7,133 nt of DNA from Bacteroidia bacterium (GTDB taxonomy: Bacteria > Bacteroidota > Bacteroidia > Bacteroidales > GCA-2748055): positions 1-7,133 of the forward strand of contig SPBY01000136.1 of NCBI GenBank assembly GCA_004525825.1, written 5' to 3'. The notes below the pieces were generated by a model. That model worked only from the letters and a program-made list of their open reading frames with translations, had not been told where the DNA came from and did not search any database. Shown in pieces: positions 1 to 5,894 of the stretch. How positions within the stretch are numbered: the stretch's first letter is position 1; each line of letters begins with the position of its first letter. A program made the translations under genes and the position numbers.

Positions 1-137
1 AGTGTGTCGGAATAAACCTGGTTAAAGAGTTCCTGAAGTTGCAATTCCGATTTTACCAGAGTCAGGTATTCGGGCTTCTGTGCCTGAATCGAAACAGCAA
101 ACAAGAGGGGTATCAGAATGGTAAACGCTCTGGCCAT
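1..137 (-). CDS. Secreted protein of unknown function, N-terminal part only
   Basis: The reading frame opens at the ATG complementary to 135-137 and stays open to the left edge, giving 45 complete residues. It begins MARAFTILIPLLFAVSIQAQ, a short basic start, a hydrophobic core of about 13 residues and a polar AQ end, which looks like a Sec signal peptide cleaved near residue 18-20. The mature part starts KPEYLTLVKSELQLQELFNQ, likely helical, and I do not recognise a family. The ATG was chosen because it places the signal peptide exactly at the N-terminus; there is no clear ribosome binding site, as is common in Bacteroidota. The gene starts 32 bases after the aminotransferase stop on the same strand with no terminator between, so it is probably co-transcribed. 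Exported location is inferred; function is unknown. Confidence 0.7.
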   Translation of the reverse strand, partial: MARAFTILIPLLFAVSIQAQKPEYLTLVKSELQLQELFNQVYSDT

Positions 138-169
138 ATTACTGTATGAACGAAGAATCCTTCATTTTC

Positions 170-1360
170 TTATTTCATCAAGCTGTCGAGAGTACCCAGC
201 ACCCGTTCAATGGAAACATCTGCCTCATCTTCAGAGATTATCAGTGGTGGAGCGATCCGGAACGAGTCGTCTGAAAAGAGAAACCGGTCAATTACCAGTC
301 CGTTCTTAAACGCCAACGATATGAAGCGGGCCATATTCACCCCCTCTTTCAGTATAACAGCCAGGAACAATCCCCTGCCCCTGATCCCCATGATCAAAGG
401 GTGTTTCAACCCTTCGCGGTACCTGGTCTCCATCTGAACTGCTCTGTCCATCAACTCATTCTGCTCCACCACCTTCTGGGCAGCCAGTCCTGCAGCACAG
501 CTTACCGGATGCCCCCCAAAAGTGGTGATGTGTCCCAATGGAGGATCGAAGGTAAACTTGCTCATCAGCTCTTTTGAGGAAACAAAAGCGCCCAGTGGCA
601 TTCCCCCGCCAAAACTTTTGGCCAGACAGAGAATGTCTGGGATCACATTATAATGTTCAAATGCCATAAACTTTCCGGTTCTTCCCATTCCGGTCTGAAT
701 CTCATCCAGAATCATCAATGCTCCCACTTGCTTACAGCGTTCACTGACCTTGGACAAAAAATCACCCTCCGGTTCAATGATGCCTGCTTCTGCCTGGATC
801 GGTTCCAGGATTACAGCTGCCAGATCTTTATTTATCATTTGAAGATCCTCCTCGAAATTGAAGCGAATGTGTTTGATCCCGGGTAGCAAAGGCAGGTAAC
901 CCGAACGCGCTTTCATGTCTCCCAGGATGCTCATGGCTCCATGGGTACTTCCATGGTAAGCCTTTTCAAAAGCGATAAAATTTCCCCTTCCGGTAGTTCG
1001 TTTGGCTAGTTTCATAGCCCCGTCGATGGCTTCGCTGCCCGAGTTAACGAAAAATACATTGTCAAGCCCCACTGGCAATCGGCCAGCCAGCCACTCTGCA
1101 TACTCTACCTGAGGAGATTGGATAAACTCCCCATACACCATGGTATGCATATAACGCTCCACCTGATCCTTTACTGCCTTTACTACTGCAGGATGACCAT
1201 GCCCCAGTGCTGATACCGAAACTCCCGACACCAGGTCGATATAGCTTTTGCCGGAAGTATCATAAAAAAAAATCCCCTCGGCTCGCTCTATCTCGAACTG
1301 AAGGGATGATTCAGAAGTCTGCGCCACATGACGCAGAAACAACTGTCGATTGGAGTACAT
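170..1360 (-). CDS. Class III PLP-dependent aminotransferase (acetylornithine/ornithine aminotransferase-like)
   Basis: This 396-residue protein is a full-length fold-type I, class III aminotransferase, a cytosolic enzyme that moves an amino group between an amino compound and a keto acid through pyridoxal phosphate. Visible signatures are FVNSGSEA at 104-111 (cofactor phosphate binding), YHGSTHGA at 135-142 (Y135 stacks on the cofactor ring), EPIQAEAG at 186-193, the conserved acidic DE at 219-220 before IQTGMGRTG, the Schiff-base lysine K248 in LAKSFGGGMPLGA, and TTFGGHP at 279-285. Length and motif order match the ArgD/RocD/GabT superfamily. The substrate cannot be fixed: no arginine, ornithine or GABA gene is adjacent, so I give no symbol. 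It starts 2 bases after the stop of the LytTR regulator, with no Shine-Dalgarno site, and is very likely translated from the same mRNA. Confidence 0.93.
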   Translation of the reverse strand: MYSNRQLFLRHVAQTSESSLQFEIERAEGIFFYDTSGKSYIDLVSGVSVSALGHGHPAVVKAVKDQVERYMHTMVYGEFIQSPQVEYAEWLAGRLPVGLDNVFFVNSGSEAIDGAMKLAKRTTGRGNFIAFEKAYHGSTHGAMSILGDMKARSGYLPLLPGIKHIRFNFEEDLQMINKDLAAVILEPIQAEAGIIEPEGDFLSKVSERCKQVGALMILDEIQTGMGRTGKFMAFEHYNVIPDILCLAKSFGGGMPLGAFVSSKELMSKFTFDPPLGHITTFGGHPVSCAAGLAAQKVVEQNELMDRAVQMETRYREGLKHPLIMGIRGRGLFLAVILKEGVNMARFISLAFKNGLVIDRFLFSDDSFRIAPPLIISEDEADVSIERVLGTLDSLMK

Positions 1361-1362
1361 GT

Positions 1363-2070
1363 TTACTTGATGATCAGGTTGATGTCCCGCATCAGCTTCT
1401 CCTTGTATGACTTTCCAATGGGGATGGATTTACTACCATCATGCACCTTGATGATCACGGCATTATCTTCAATGACATTGATACAGGAGGTGTTCACAAT
1501 GTAGGAACGGTGAACACGGGTAAATTTGTTGGTTGGCAGTTTCTGTTCAATGGCCTTCATAGTAAAATGTATGGTGTACTTTTCACCGAAAGTATTGAAG
1601 ATCACATAGTTTTCCAGAGCTTCCACCCAGAGTATATCATCATATTTAAGCTTAACCAGTGTAGCATTCTTCTTGATGAAAATCTCGTGTTTGCCAAGCT
1701 GCTCTGCAGTCATAAGCTCAAAACGCTTGAAAGCTTTGGCCACTGCCCTGTAGAAACGACCATAGTCGACCGGCTTTAGAAGATAGTCAGTCACATCATA
1801 CTCATAGGAGTCAACGGCATATTTTCCTTTGGATGATACAATGATTATCTGGGGAGGATTTTTCAGGGTGTTGAGCAGTTCAATACCCGTCATTTCGGGC
1901 ATTTCAATATCCAGGAAGATCAGGTGTATATCGTCATGCTTTTTGAGAAGGTTAATTCCTTCCACCGGATCCCCGCTGGACGATATCAACTCCAGTCCAT
2001 CGGTCTTCTGAATAAATTCCTCGATAATCCGCCTCGACAGGGTATCATCATCAATAATCATGCAATTCAT
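1363..2070 (-). CDS. LytTR-family response regulator (LytR/AlgR type)
   Basis: The 235-residue protein has a receiver domain (about 1-118) followed by a LytTR DNA-binding domain (about 128-235). In the receiver the acidic cluster D7-D9, the phospho-acceptor D54 in FLDIEMPEMTG, S79 at the conserved Thr/Ser site and K99 in DYLLKP are all present, so phosphorylation should be possible. The LytTR part shows IFIKKN, ILWVEALENYV at 146-156, FTRVHRSYIVN at 183-193 and IPIGKSYKEKL at 217-227, all family hallmarks. Such proteins usually pair with a LytS/YehU-type membrane kinase, but none lies next to this gene: TrmH is upstream and an aminotransferase is 2 bases downstream. It is therefore an orphan regulator in this window. 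A promoter-like element sits about 20 bases upstream. Its target genes are not visible. Confidence 0.95.
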   Translation of the reverse strand: MNCMIIDDDTLSRRIIEEFIQKTDGLELISSSGDPVEGINLLKKHDDIHLIFLDIEMPEMTGIELLNTLKNPPQIIIVSSKGKYAVDSYEYDVTDYLLKPVDYGRFYRAVAKAFKRFELMTAEQLGKHEIFIKKNATLVKLKYDDILWVEALENYVIFNTFGEKYTIHFTMKAIEQKLPTNKFTRVHRSYIVNTSCINVIEDNAVIIKVHDGSKSIPIGKSYKEKLMRDINLIIK

Positions 2071-2090
2071 CGCAAAAAATTTTAATCTAA

Positions 2091-2098
2091 CAAAGGTA
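2091..2098 (-). promoter_or_regulatory. Probable -7 element for the LytTR-aminotransferase unit
   Basis: On the minus strand the bases read TACCTTTG, an exact match to the Bacteroidota -7 consensus TAnnTTTG, about 20 bases before the LytTR start codon. The -33 region at the usual distance is not a TTTG, so the promoter may be weak or need an activator. An almost perfect palindrome (ATAGTT-A-AACTAT, 2134-2146) lies about 36 bases further upstream. Confidence 0.5.
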
Positions 2099-2167
2099 CT
2101 TTTTTGTCCTCGGAAAGTATATGTTAATCAAAGATAGTTAAACTATGCATACATTGGCACACGTAGA

Positions 2168-2857
2168 TTAAAAATCAGAACGATACTCTTGAATAAATTT
2201 TGTCTCTATCTGTCCAGACATCTTGATGCTGATGCGCAGCCAATTAAGCAACAATTCGTTCTTCTCATCTTCACAGATAAACCAATCCAGGGATGAGCTT
2301 TCCAATCGCTTTCTGAGTGAATAAAGAGTAAGGGCTGCCGATACTGAAATGTTGTAACTCTCTGTAAAACCCACCATGGGAATCTGGATAAACTCATCAG
2401 CCAGTTCCAGGGCACGCTCTGTAAGTCCGTTCAACTCGGTGCCAAACAGAAAAACAGCTTTCCCTTTTTCCAGATTGAAGGATTCCGGCGTAACACCCTC
2501 CTTATGGGGAGAGGTGGCCACGATGCGGTATCCCTGTTTCCTCAGTGCCTTCACAGCGGTATAAATATTGTCGCTACCCTCATTGTAGTAATGCAAGGAC
2601 AACCACAGGTTGGATCCAAGGGCTACATCGCGGTCAATCTCATACTCATTTTGCTGCTCCACAATATGGATATCCTGAATACCGGTGCAATCACAGGTTC
2701 GCAACACCGCAGATGCGTTCTGCGACTGGTAGATATCTTCAAGCAATACGGTGATGTACCGGGTGCGCTCTCCCAACACTTTCCTGAAGAGCGATAGCCT
2801 GTTTTCAGTGACAAAACCCGACAGATGATCGATGAGATCCAGTGTGAACTTATCCAT
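2168..2857 (-). CDS. TrmH-type tRNA/rRNA 2'-O-methyltransferase (SpoU family)
   Basis: This 229-residue protein has the three motifs of the SpoU (SPOUT) methyltransferases, which move a methyl group from S-adenosylmethionine to a ribose 2'-hydroxyl of RNA. Motif 1 is QNASAVLRTCDCTGI at 46-60 with the catalytic arginine expected at R53. Motif 2 is FLFGTELNGLT at 136-146. Motif 3 is IPMVGFTESYNISVSAAL at 159-176, forming the trefoil-knot cofactor site. Length and a C-terminal tail after the knot fit TrmH, which makes Gm18 in tRNA, better than the longer RlmB proteins with an extra N-terminal domain. TrmH is the best guess, not proven, so the symbol is left empty. It lies downstream of HU beyond an intrinsic terminator, so it depends on read-through or on a promoter I cannot see. 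A 97-base gap separates it from the LytTR gene. Confidence 0.92.
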   Translation of the reverse strand: MDKFTLDLIDHLSGFVTENRLSLFRKVLGERTRYITVLLEDIYQSQNASAVLRTCDCTGIQDIHIVEQQNEYEIDRDVALGSNLWLSLHYYNEGSDNIYTAVKALRKQGYRIVATSPHKEGVTPESFNLEKGKAVFLFGTELNGLTERALELADEFIQIPMVGFTESYNISVSAALTLYSLRKRLESSSLDWFICEDEKNELLLNWLRISIKMSGQIETKFIQEYRSDF

Positions 2858-2872
2858 CCTTTATAATTCTGC

Positions 2873-2902
2873 AAAAAAAAAGGGAGCATCAGCCCCCTTT
2901 TT
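2873..2902 (-). terminator. Intrinsic terminator of the HU gene
   Basis: Read on the minus strand, a stem of GGGGGC and GCTCCC (one G-U pair) closes a TGAT loop, is extended by five A-T pairs, and runs into nine T residues (complement of 2873-2881). It lies 18 bases after the HU stop and 15 bases before the TrmH start, so it should end most HU transcripts before the methyltransferase gene. Confidence 0.85.
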
Positions 2903-2920
2903 AGTGCAGTTCACATATTG

Positions 2921-3193
2921 TTACTTGACAGCGTCTCCAAGCTCACTTCCAGCTTTAAACTTCACAACTTTCTTGGCAGCAATTTTAATCTCTGCTCCAG
3001 TCTGTGGGTTTCGGCCTGTTCTAGCACCTCTTTCAGAAACTGAGAATGATCCGAATCCAACCAAGGCAACACGGTCACCTTTCTTCAATGCCCCAGTAGT
3101 GGTTGCGATGAAAGCGTCGAGAGCTCTTTTCGCATCTGCCTTTGTGAGGTTGGCCTCAGCAGCAATAGCATCTATTAATTGTGCTTTGTTCAT
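2921..3193 (-). CDS. HU-family nucleoid DNA-binding protein
   Basis: The 90-residue protein is a standard-length HU/IHF-family protein. It dimerises, binds DNA with little sequence preference and bends or compacts it in the nucleoid. It opens MNKAQLIDAIAAEANLTKAD, the helical dimerisation body, and carries the family signature GFGSFSVSERGARTGRNPQT at 46-65. The DNA-intercalating arm includes R61-N62-P63, with proline P63 at the tip, and is followed by KIAAKKVVKFKAGSEL. Nothing is missing or added. It has its own promoter upstream and an intrinsic terminator immediately downstream, so it appears to be a single-gene unit, as expected for an abundant protein. HU homodimer is more likely than an IHF subunit because the whole sequence has the HU pattern, but this is judged by eye. 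Confidence 0.97.
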   Translation of the reverse strand: MNKAQLIDAIAAEANLTKADAKRALDAFIATTTGALKKGDRVALVGFGSFSVSERGARTGRNPQTGAEIKIAAKKVVKFKAGSELGDAVK

Positions 3194-3251
3194 AATAAAT
3201 GAAATTTAAGGGTTAGTAAATGTTTTCAATCTTTTCTAGCCAAATTCTATA

Positions 3252-3282
3252 CAAATATAATTTTTTCTCTTAGCCATGCAAG
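3252..3282 (-). promoter_or_regulatory. Bacteroidota-type promoter of the HU gene
   Basis: On the minus strand there is TATATTTG (complement of 3252-3259), an exact match to the -7 consensus TAnnTTTG. It is preceded after 19 bases by CTTG (complement of 3279-3282), a near match to the -33 TTTG. A run of nine T on this strand (3292-3300) lies just upstream and could act like an UP element. The predicted leader is about 50 bases and contains no other start codon that would beat the one chosen. Confidence 0.7.
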
Positions 3283-3449
3283 AACACGCTCAAAAAAAAA
3301 CGCTGAAATGTGGACAAATACTGAGTTTTTAAACAAAATCCAAATAAGAATCATCTCTAAATCGGACATATTAACTTCTTCAAGGTGCTTTTCGACCAAA
3401 TCGCCTGAATAGTCCGTCACTACTCACCTACCTTAATGTCAACTCTAAC

Positions 3450-3482
3450 TTTGAACATAATCCCAGAATTTTATTAATTTCG
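3450..3482 (+). promoter_or_regulatory. Probable promoter of the tRNA-Ser gene
   Basis: TTTG at 3450-3453 and TAATTTCG at 3475-3482 are separated by 21 bases, fitting the Bacteroidota -33/-7 pattern with one mismatch in the -7. Transcription would start within a few bases of the first tRNA base at 3488, so the precursor would have almost no 5' leader. The rest of the 3194-3487 spacer holds the divergent HU promoter and no gene that I can see. Confidence 0.6.
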
Positions 3483-3487
3483 CGCCC

Positions 3488-3572
3488 GGAGGAATGGCAG
3501 AGTGGTCGAATGCGGCGGTCTTGAAAACCGTTGTACTGCAAGGTACCGGGGGTTCGAATCCCTCTTCCTCCG
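3488..3572 (+). tRNA. tRNA-Ser, anticodon UGA
   Basis: An 85-base class II tRNA folds completely. The acceptor stem pairs GGAGGAA (3488-3494) with TTCCTCC (3565-3571), with discriminator G at 3572. The three-pair D stem is GCA/TGC. The anticodon stem GCGGT/ACCGT holds loop CTTGAAA with anticodon TGA at 3522-3524, which reads UCA. A long variable arm (3532-3547, GTAC pairing with GTAC) identifies a serine tRNA, and the T arm is GGGGG-TTCGAAT-CCCTC. The CCA end is not encoded: CAC follows the discriminator, so CCA must be added enzymatically. Spurious short proteins predicted across this gene on either strand are artefacts. Confidence 0.97.
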
Positions 3573-3708
3573 CACAAACTAAAAAAGCCTGTATGCAAAG
3601 CATGCGGGCTTTTATTTTGGTGCAAGCCGAGCGAAGCTTGCTTCAGCGAGGATTGTACCAAAATAAAAGCATTGCGAACGCAGTGAGAAATGGCTTTTTT
3701 AGTTTGTG
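3573..3708. repeat. Nested inverted duplication of 136 bases next to the tRNA
   Basis: An outer perfect 17-base inverted repeat (CACAAACTAAAAAAGCC at 3573-3589, complement at 3692-3708) encloses a second perfect 14-base one (GCTTTTATTTTGGT at 3608-3621, complement at 3657-3670). The second continues inward as imperfect pairing and ends in GAAGC-TT-GCTTC at 3633-3644. The two halves are inverted copies of one unit of about 60 bases. They agree closely except for an internal segment of 18 bases (3590-3607) on the left and 21 bases (3671-3691) on the right, which do not match each other. The left segment has its own hairpin ATGC-AAA-GCAT; the right has GCG-AA-CGC. The element begins directly after the tRNA discriminator base. 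No open reading frame of note lies within it. Confidence 0.85.
3581..3620 (+). terminator. Probable intrinsic terminator of tRNA-Ser
   Basis: AAAAGCC (3583-3589) pairs with GGCTTTT (3607-3613), with an inner ATGC-AAA-GCAT hairpin, and is followed by TTTTATTTT. It starts about 10 bases after the tRNA end and is the left half of the inverted duplication. The right half can form an equivalent hairpin on the minus strand, so the pair could stop transcription in both directions. Confidence 0.65.
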
Positions 3709-3716
3709 TTGGTCCT

Positions 3717-3821
3717 CCCCCCGGGTTCACGAGCCGCCCTGAGGCGAGTAATCCCCGGGTTCACGAGCCGCCTTGCGGCGAGTAATCCCCCGGGTTCACG
3801 AGCCGCCCTGAGGCGAGTAAT
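3717..3821. repeat. Three tandem GC-rich repeats of 34-35 bases
   Basis: The unit CCCCGGGTTCACGAGCCGCC, then a 4-base loop (CTGA or TTGC), then GGCGAGTAAT occurs at 3719-3752, 3753-3786 and 3788-3821. Copies 1 and 3 are identical; copy 2 differs at two bases, both at the hairpin tip. Every copy can form CGCC-loop-GGCG. The C run at the start of each unit is 6, 4 and 5 long, which suggests slippage. The array starts nine bases after the inverted duplication and ends 53 bases before the transporter gene. The 302-base stretch 3573-3874 contains only these repeats and a weak promoter candidate. Confidence 0.9.
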
Positions 3822-3835
3822 CGCTAATTTACATG

Positions 3836-3866
3836 TTTGTTGCCCATGAATTATAATGGTAAATTG
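3836..3866 (+). promoter_or_regulatory. Weak promoter candidate for the Nramp-like transporter
   Basis: TTTG at 3836-3839 is followed after 20 bases by TAAATTG at 3860-3866, an incomplete match to TAnnTTTG. If used, transcription would begin almost at the start codon (3875), giving a leaderless or nearly leaderless mRNA. The match is poor enough to arise by chance in this AT-rich stretch. Confidence 0.25.
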
Positions 3867-3874
3867 TCGACTTC

Positions 3875-5110
3875 ATGAGTAAAATCAGAAAGTTTCTCAG
3901 CTCCATCGGGCCAGGTATTTTTATTATTGGTTATATAGTTGGAACAGGAAGTGTTACTACCCTGGCCTCATCCGGCGCCAAGTATGGCATGTCTATGACC
4001 TGGGCACTGGCATTATCGTGTTTCTTCACCTATATCATGATTGTTAGTATCAGTCGTCTCACCATACTTTCCGGTAAAACCCTGATTCATCTCATCAGGT
4101 CAAAGTTCGGTAGCCTGGCTGCCATTATCATCATAGCCGGAATAATGATCACAGTGATCTCTTCCGTTATTGGTCTAACTGCCATTGCCACTGATGTATT
4201 CCAGGAGTGGACCAGAATGCTATCGCCCGGTGGCGAAGGCTTGCATCCGGCTATATCAGCAATAGTCATCATTGCCATCCTCTATTACCTGTTTTGGTTT
4301 GGAAAACATCGCTTCTTCTTGCGAGCCATGGCTGTAATTGTGGCAATAATGGGGATAAGCTTTCTCGGTTCCATGTTCATGGTGATCCCGAGCAGCTCAG
4401 ACATCATCAAAGGGATGATCCCTAAGATCCCCACTGGATCTGATGCCCACCTGATCCTCGCCGGATTGGTAGGAACTACTATGGCTGCTGTGGTCCTGCT
4501 TTCCCGTACCTACCTTGTGGCCGAACAAAAATGGACCCTGAAGGATCTTAAAATCGAGAACAGGGATGCCATCATCTCTATGATAATGACATTTCTGGTA
4601 AGTGCCGCCATCCTGGCCGCAGCTGCAGGCACCATGTATCCACGGGGGATCGTCGTGGACAAAGCCATTGACATGGTGAAAACCCTGGAGCCCATATCAG
4701 GTCCCCTGGCTTCCTCCATCTTTGTGATCGGGATTATTGCAGCTGCCTTTTCCTCCCTGTTTCCGGGATACATGATGGGACCATGGCTTTTGTATGATTA
4801 CCTGAATATTCCGCGAAACATGAGTCGCACGCCGGTGCGCCTGGCCGTTCTCGGAATTGCCCTCATGGGACTGATCGTCCCTCTGTTTCATGGAAATCCC
4901 GTGGTCATCATGATAGCATCTCAGGCTGTGAGCCCTATTCTGATGCCCTTGCTGATCCTGTTTGTCTATCTTCTAATTAACAATAAGAAGATAGTTGGAG
5001 ATTATAAAAATCCCCTGATTCTGAATATCGGACTTGGGCTGACATTTATTTTCTCTCTGTTTATGGCATATACAGCCTGCATAGGATTGTCCGGATTCCT
5101 TTCGAATTGA
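3875..5110 (+). CDS. Divergent Nramp-family membrane transporter
   Basis: This 411-residue inner-membrane protein has about 11 hydrophobic segments (roughly 11-33, 43-64, 81-108, 127-143, 148-171, 192-213, 232-252, 278-302, 321-338, 343-368, 381-408), the count usual for Nramp proteins with the LeuT fold. The first segment begins SIGPGIFIIGYIVGTGSVTT and aligns without gaps to the Nramp opening GP..., but the metal-binding DPGN is replaced by G23-T24-G25-S26. In the sixth segment, GLVGTTMAAVVLL at 197-209 stands where GATVMPH is usual, so the metal-binding methionine is alanine (A204). Classical Mn/Fe transport is therefore doubtful; the substrate is unknown. The ATG is the first start giving the complete first segment; no strong ribosome binding site is present. 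A two-component pair follows 86 bases downstream. Family assignment is by eye, fairly sure; function is not. Confidence 0.8.
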   Translation: MSKIRKFLSSIGPGIFIIGYIVGTGSVTTLASSGAKYGMSMTWALALSCFFTYIMIVSISRLTILSGKTLIHLIRSKFGSLAAIIIIAGIMITVISSVIGLTAIATDVFQEWTRMLSPGGEGLHPAISAIVIIAILYYLFWFGKHRFFLRAMAVIVAIMGISFLGSMFMVIPSSSDIIKGMIPKIPTGSDAHLILAGLVGTTMAAVVLLSRTYLVAEQKWTLKDLKIENRDAIISMIMTFLVSAAILAAAAGTMYPRGIVVDKAIDMVKTLEPISGPLASSIFVIGIIAAAFSSLFPGYMMGPWLLYDYLNIPRNMSRTPVRLAVLGIALMGLIVPLFHGNPVVIMIASQAVSPILMPLLILFVYLLINNKKIVGDYKNPLILNIGLGLTFIFSLFMAYTACIGLSGFLSN

Positions 5111-5196
5111 GCATATTGATCAGATCCTTAGCTATATGAATCGCTTTGTGATAATTCCGTGACACTTAATCCTTAAATTGCGAAAAATCTCTCAAC

Positions 5197-5892
5197 ATGA
5201 GCAAGATACTGATCATAGAGGATGACCGGGATATTGCGGATCTGATTGCCATCCATATGGACGACAATGGGCATGAGTCCATGAAAGTCCATGATGGCAG
5301 GGAGGGTCTCCTCAAGGCCATGGAGGGGCAGCACGACCTTATCATCCTCGATTTGAAGTTGCCAGGGATGGACGGACTGGAGATCTGCCAGAAGCTTCGT
5401 ATGGAAAAAATTAATACCCCCATCATCATGCTTACCTCCAAGTCGGAGGAAATAGACAAAGTGCTGGGTCTGGAGATCGGGGCAGATGATTATATGACCA
5501 AACCCTTCAGCCTGCGGGAATTGGTAGCCAGGGTGAAAACGGTCTTGAGAAGGGGGAGGCCCCAGGCAGAAGCAGCCGCAGGACAGGGAGAAATTATCGA
5601 GTTCGAAAACTTTTACCTGGATATCTCCAAACGCATCGTAAAATCCTACAATCAGCAGCAGGAACTATCCCCCAAGGAGTTTGACATGCTGGTACTCCTG
5701 GCCAAAAATCCAGGAAAAACCTATTCCCGTTCCGACCTCCTTAATCAGGTTTGGGGGATTGATTTCGAAGGATTTGAGCATACCGTGAATTCACATATCA
5801 ATCGTCTTCGTTCCAAGATTGAAAAGAACATGAACGAGCCCGAATTCATCCTTACCACCTGGGGGGTGGGATACAAATTCAAAGACGACTGA
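5197..5892 (+). CDS. OmpR/PhoB-family response regulator
   Basis: The 231-residue protein has a receiver domain (about 1-118) and a winged-helix output domain (about 133-229). Receiver residues are all present: E8-D9-D10, phospho-acceptor D52 in IILDLKLPGMDG, T80 and K102 in YMTKPFS. The output part shows LSPKEFDMLVLLAKNPGKTY at 157-176, recognition helix TVNSHINRLRSKIE at 196-209, and the wing TTWGVGYKF at 220-228, typical of PhoB-like DNA-binding transcription regulators. The linker (about 119-132) is rich in Ala, Gly and Gln. The stop is only 2 bases before the kinase ATG, so the two are translationally linked and surely cognate. Target genes are not visible; no clear direct-repeat operator was found in the 86-base upstream gap. 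Confidence 0.96.
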   Translation: MSKILIIEDDRDIADLIAIHMDDNGHESMKVHDGREGLLKAMEGQHDLIILDLKLPGMDGLEICQKLRMEKINTPIIMLTSKSEEIDKVLGLEIGADDYMTKPFSLRELVARVKTVLRRGRPQAEAAAGQGEIIEFENFYLDISKRIVKSYNQQQELSPKEFDMLVLLAKNPGKTYSRSDLLNQVWGIDFEGFEHTVNSHINRLRSKIEKNMNEPEFILTTWGVGYKFKDD

Positions 5893-5894
5893 CC

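Noticed and set aside
2623..2889. An 88-residue minus-strand frame overlapping the TrmH-like gene and the HU terminator
   Set aside because: It is out of frame with all three SpoU motifs and spans a terminator.
3573..3708. A small insertion sequence or MITE with target duplication
   Set aside because: The inverted arms are suggestive, but no transposase and no convincing flanking direct repeat can be seen, so only a repeat is reported.
3428..3730. A 100-residue frame on the minus strand containing GGRGIRTPGTLQYNGFQDRR
   Set aside because: It is the antisense of the same tRNA and repeats, another common annotation artefact.
3494..3742. An 82-residue frame on the plus strand across the tRNA, starting MAEWSNAAVLKTVVLQG
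   Set aside because: It is a translation of the tRNA-Ser gene and the following repeats, a well-known false prediction. The tRNA folds completely.
3573..3821. A CRISPR array
   Set aside because: The three units abut directly with no unique spacers, there are no cas genes, and the other part is an inverted repeat.
5111..5196. A promoter or terminator between the transporter and the response regulator
   Set aside because: TTTG at 5145-5148 has no good TAnnTTTG partner at the right distance, and no GC-rich hairpin with a T run is present.
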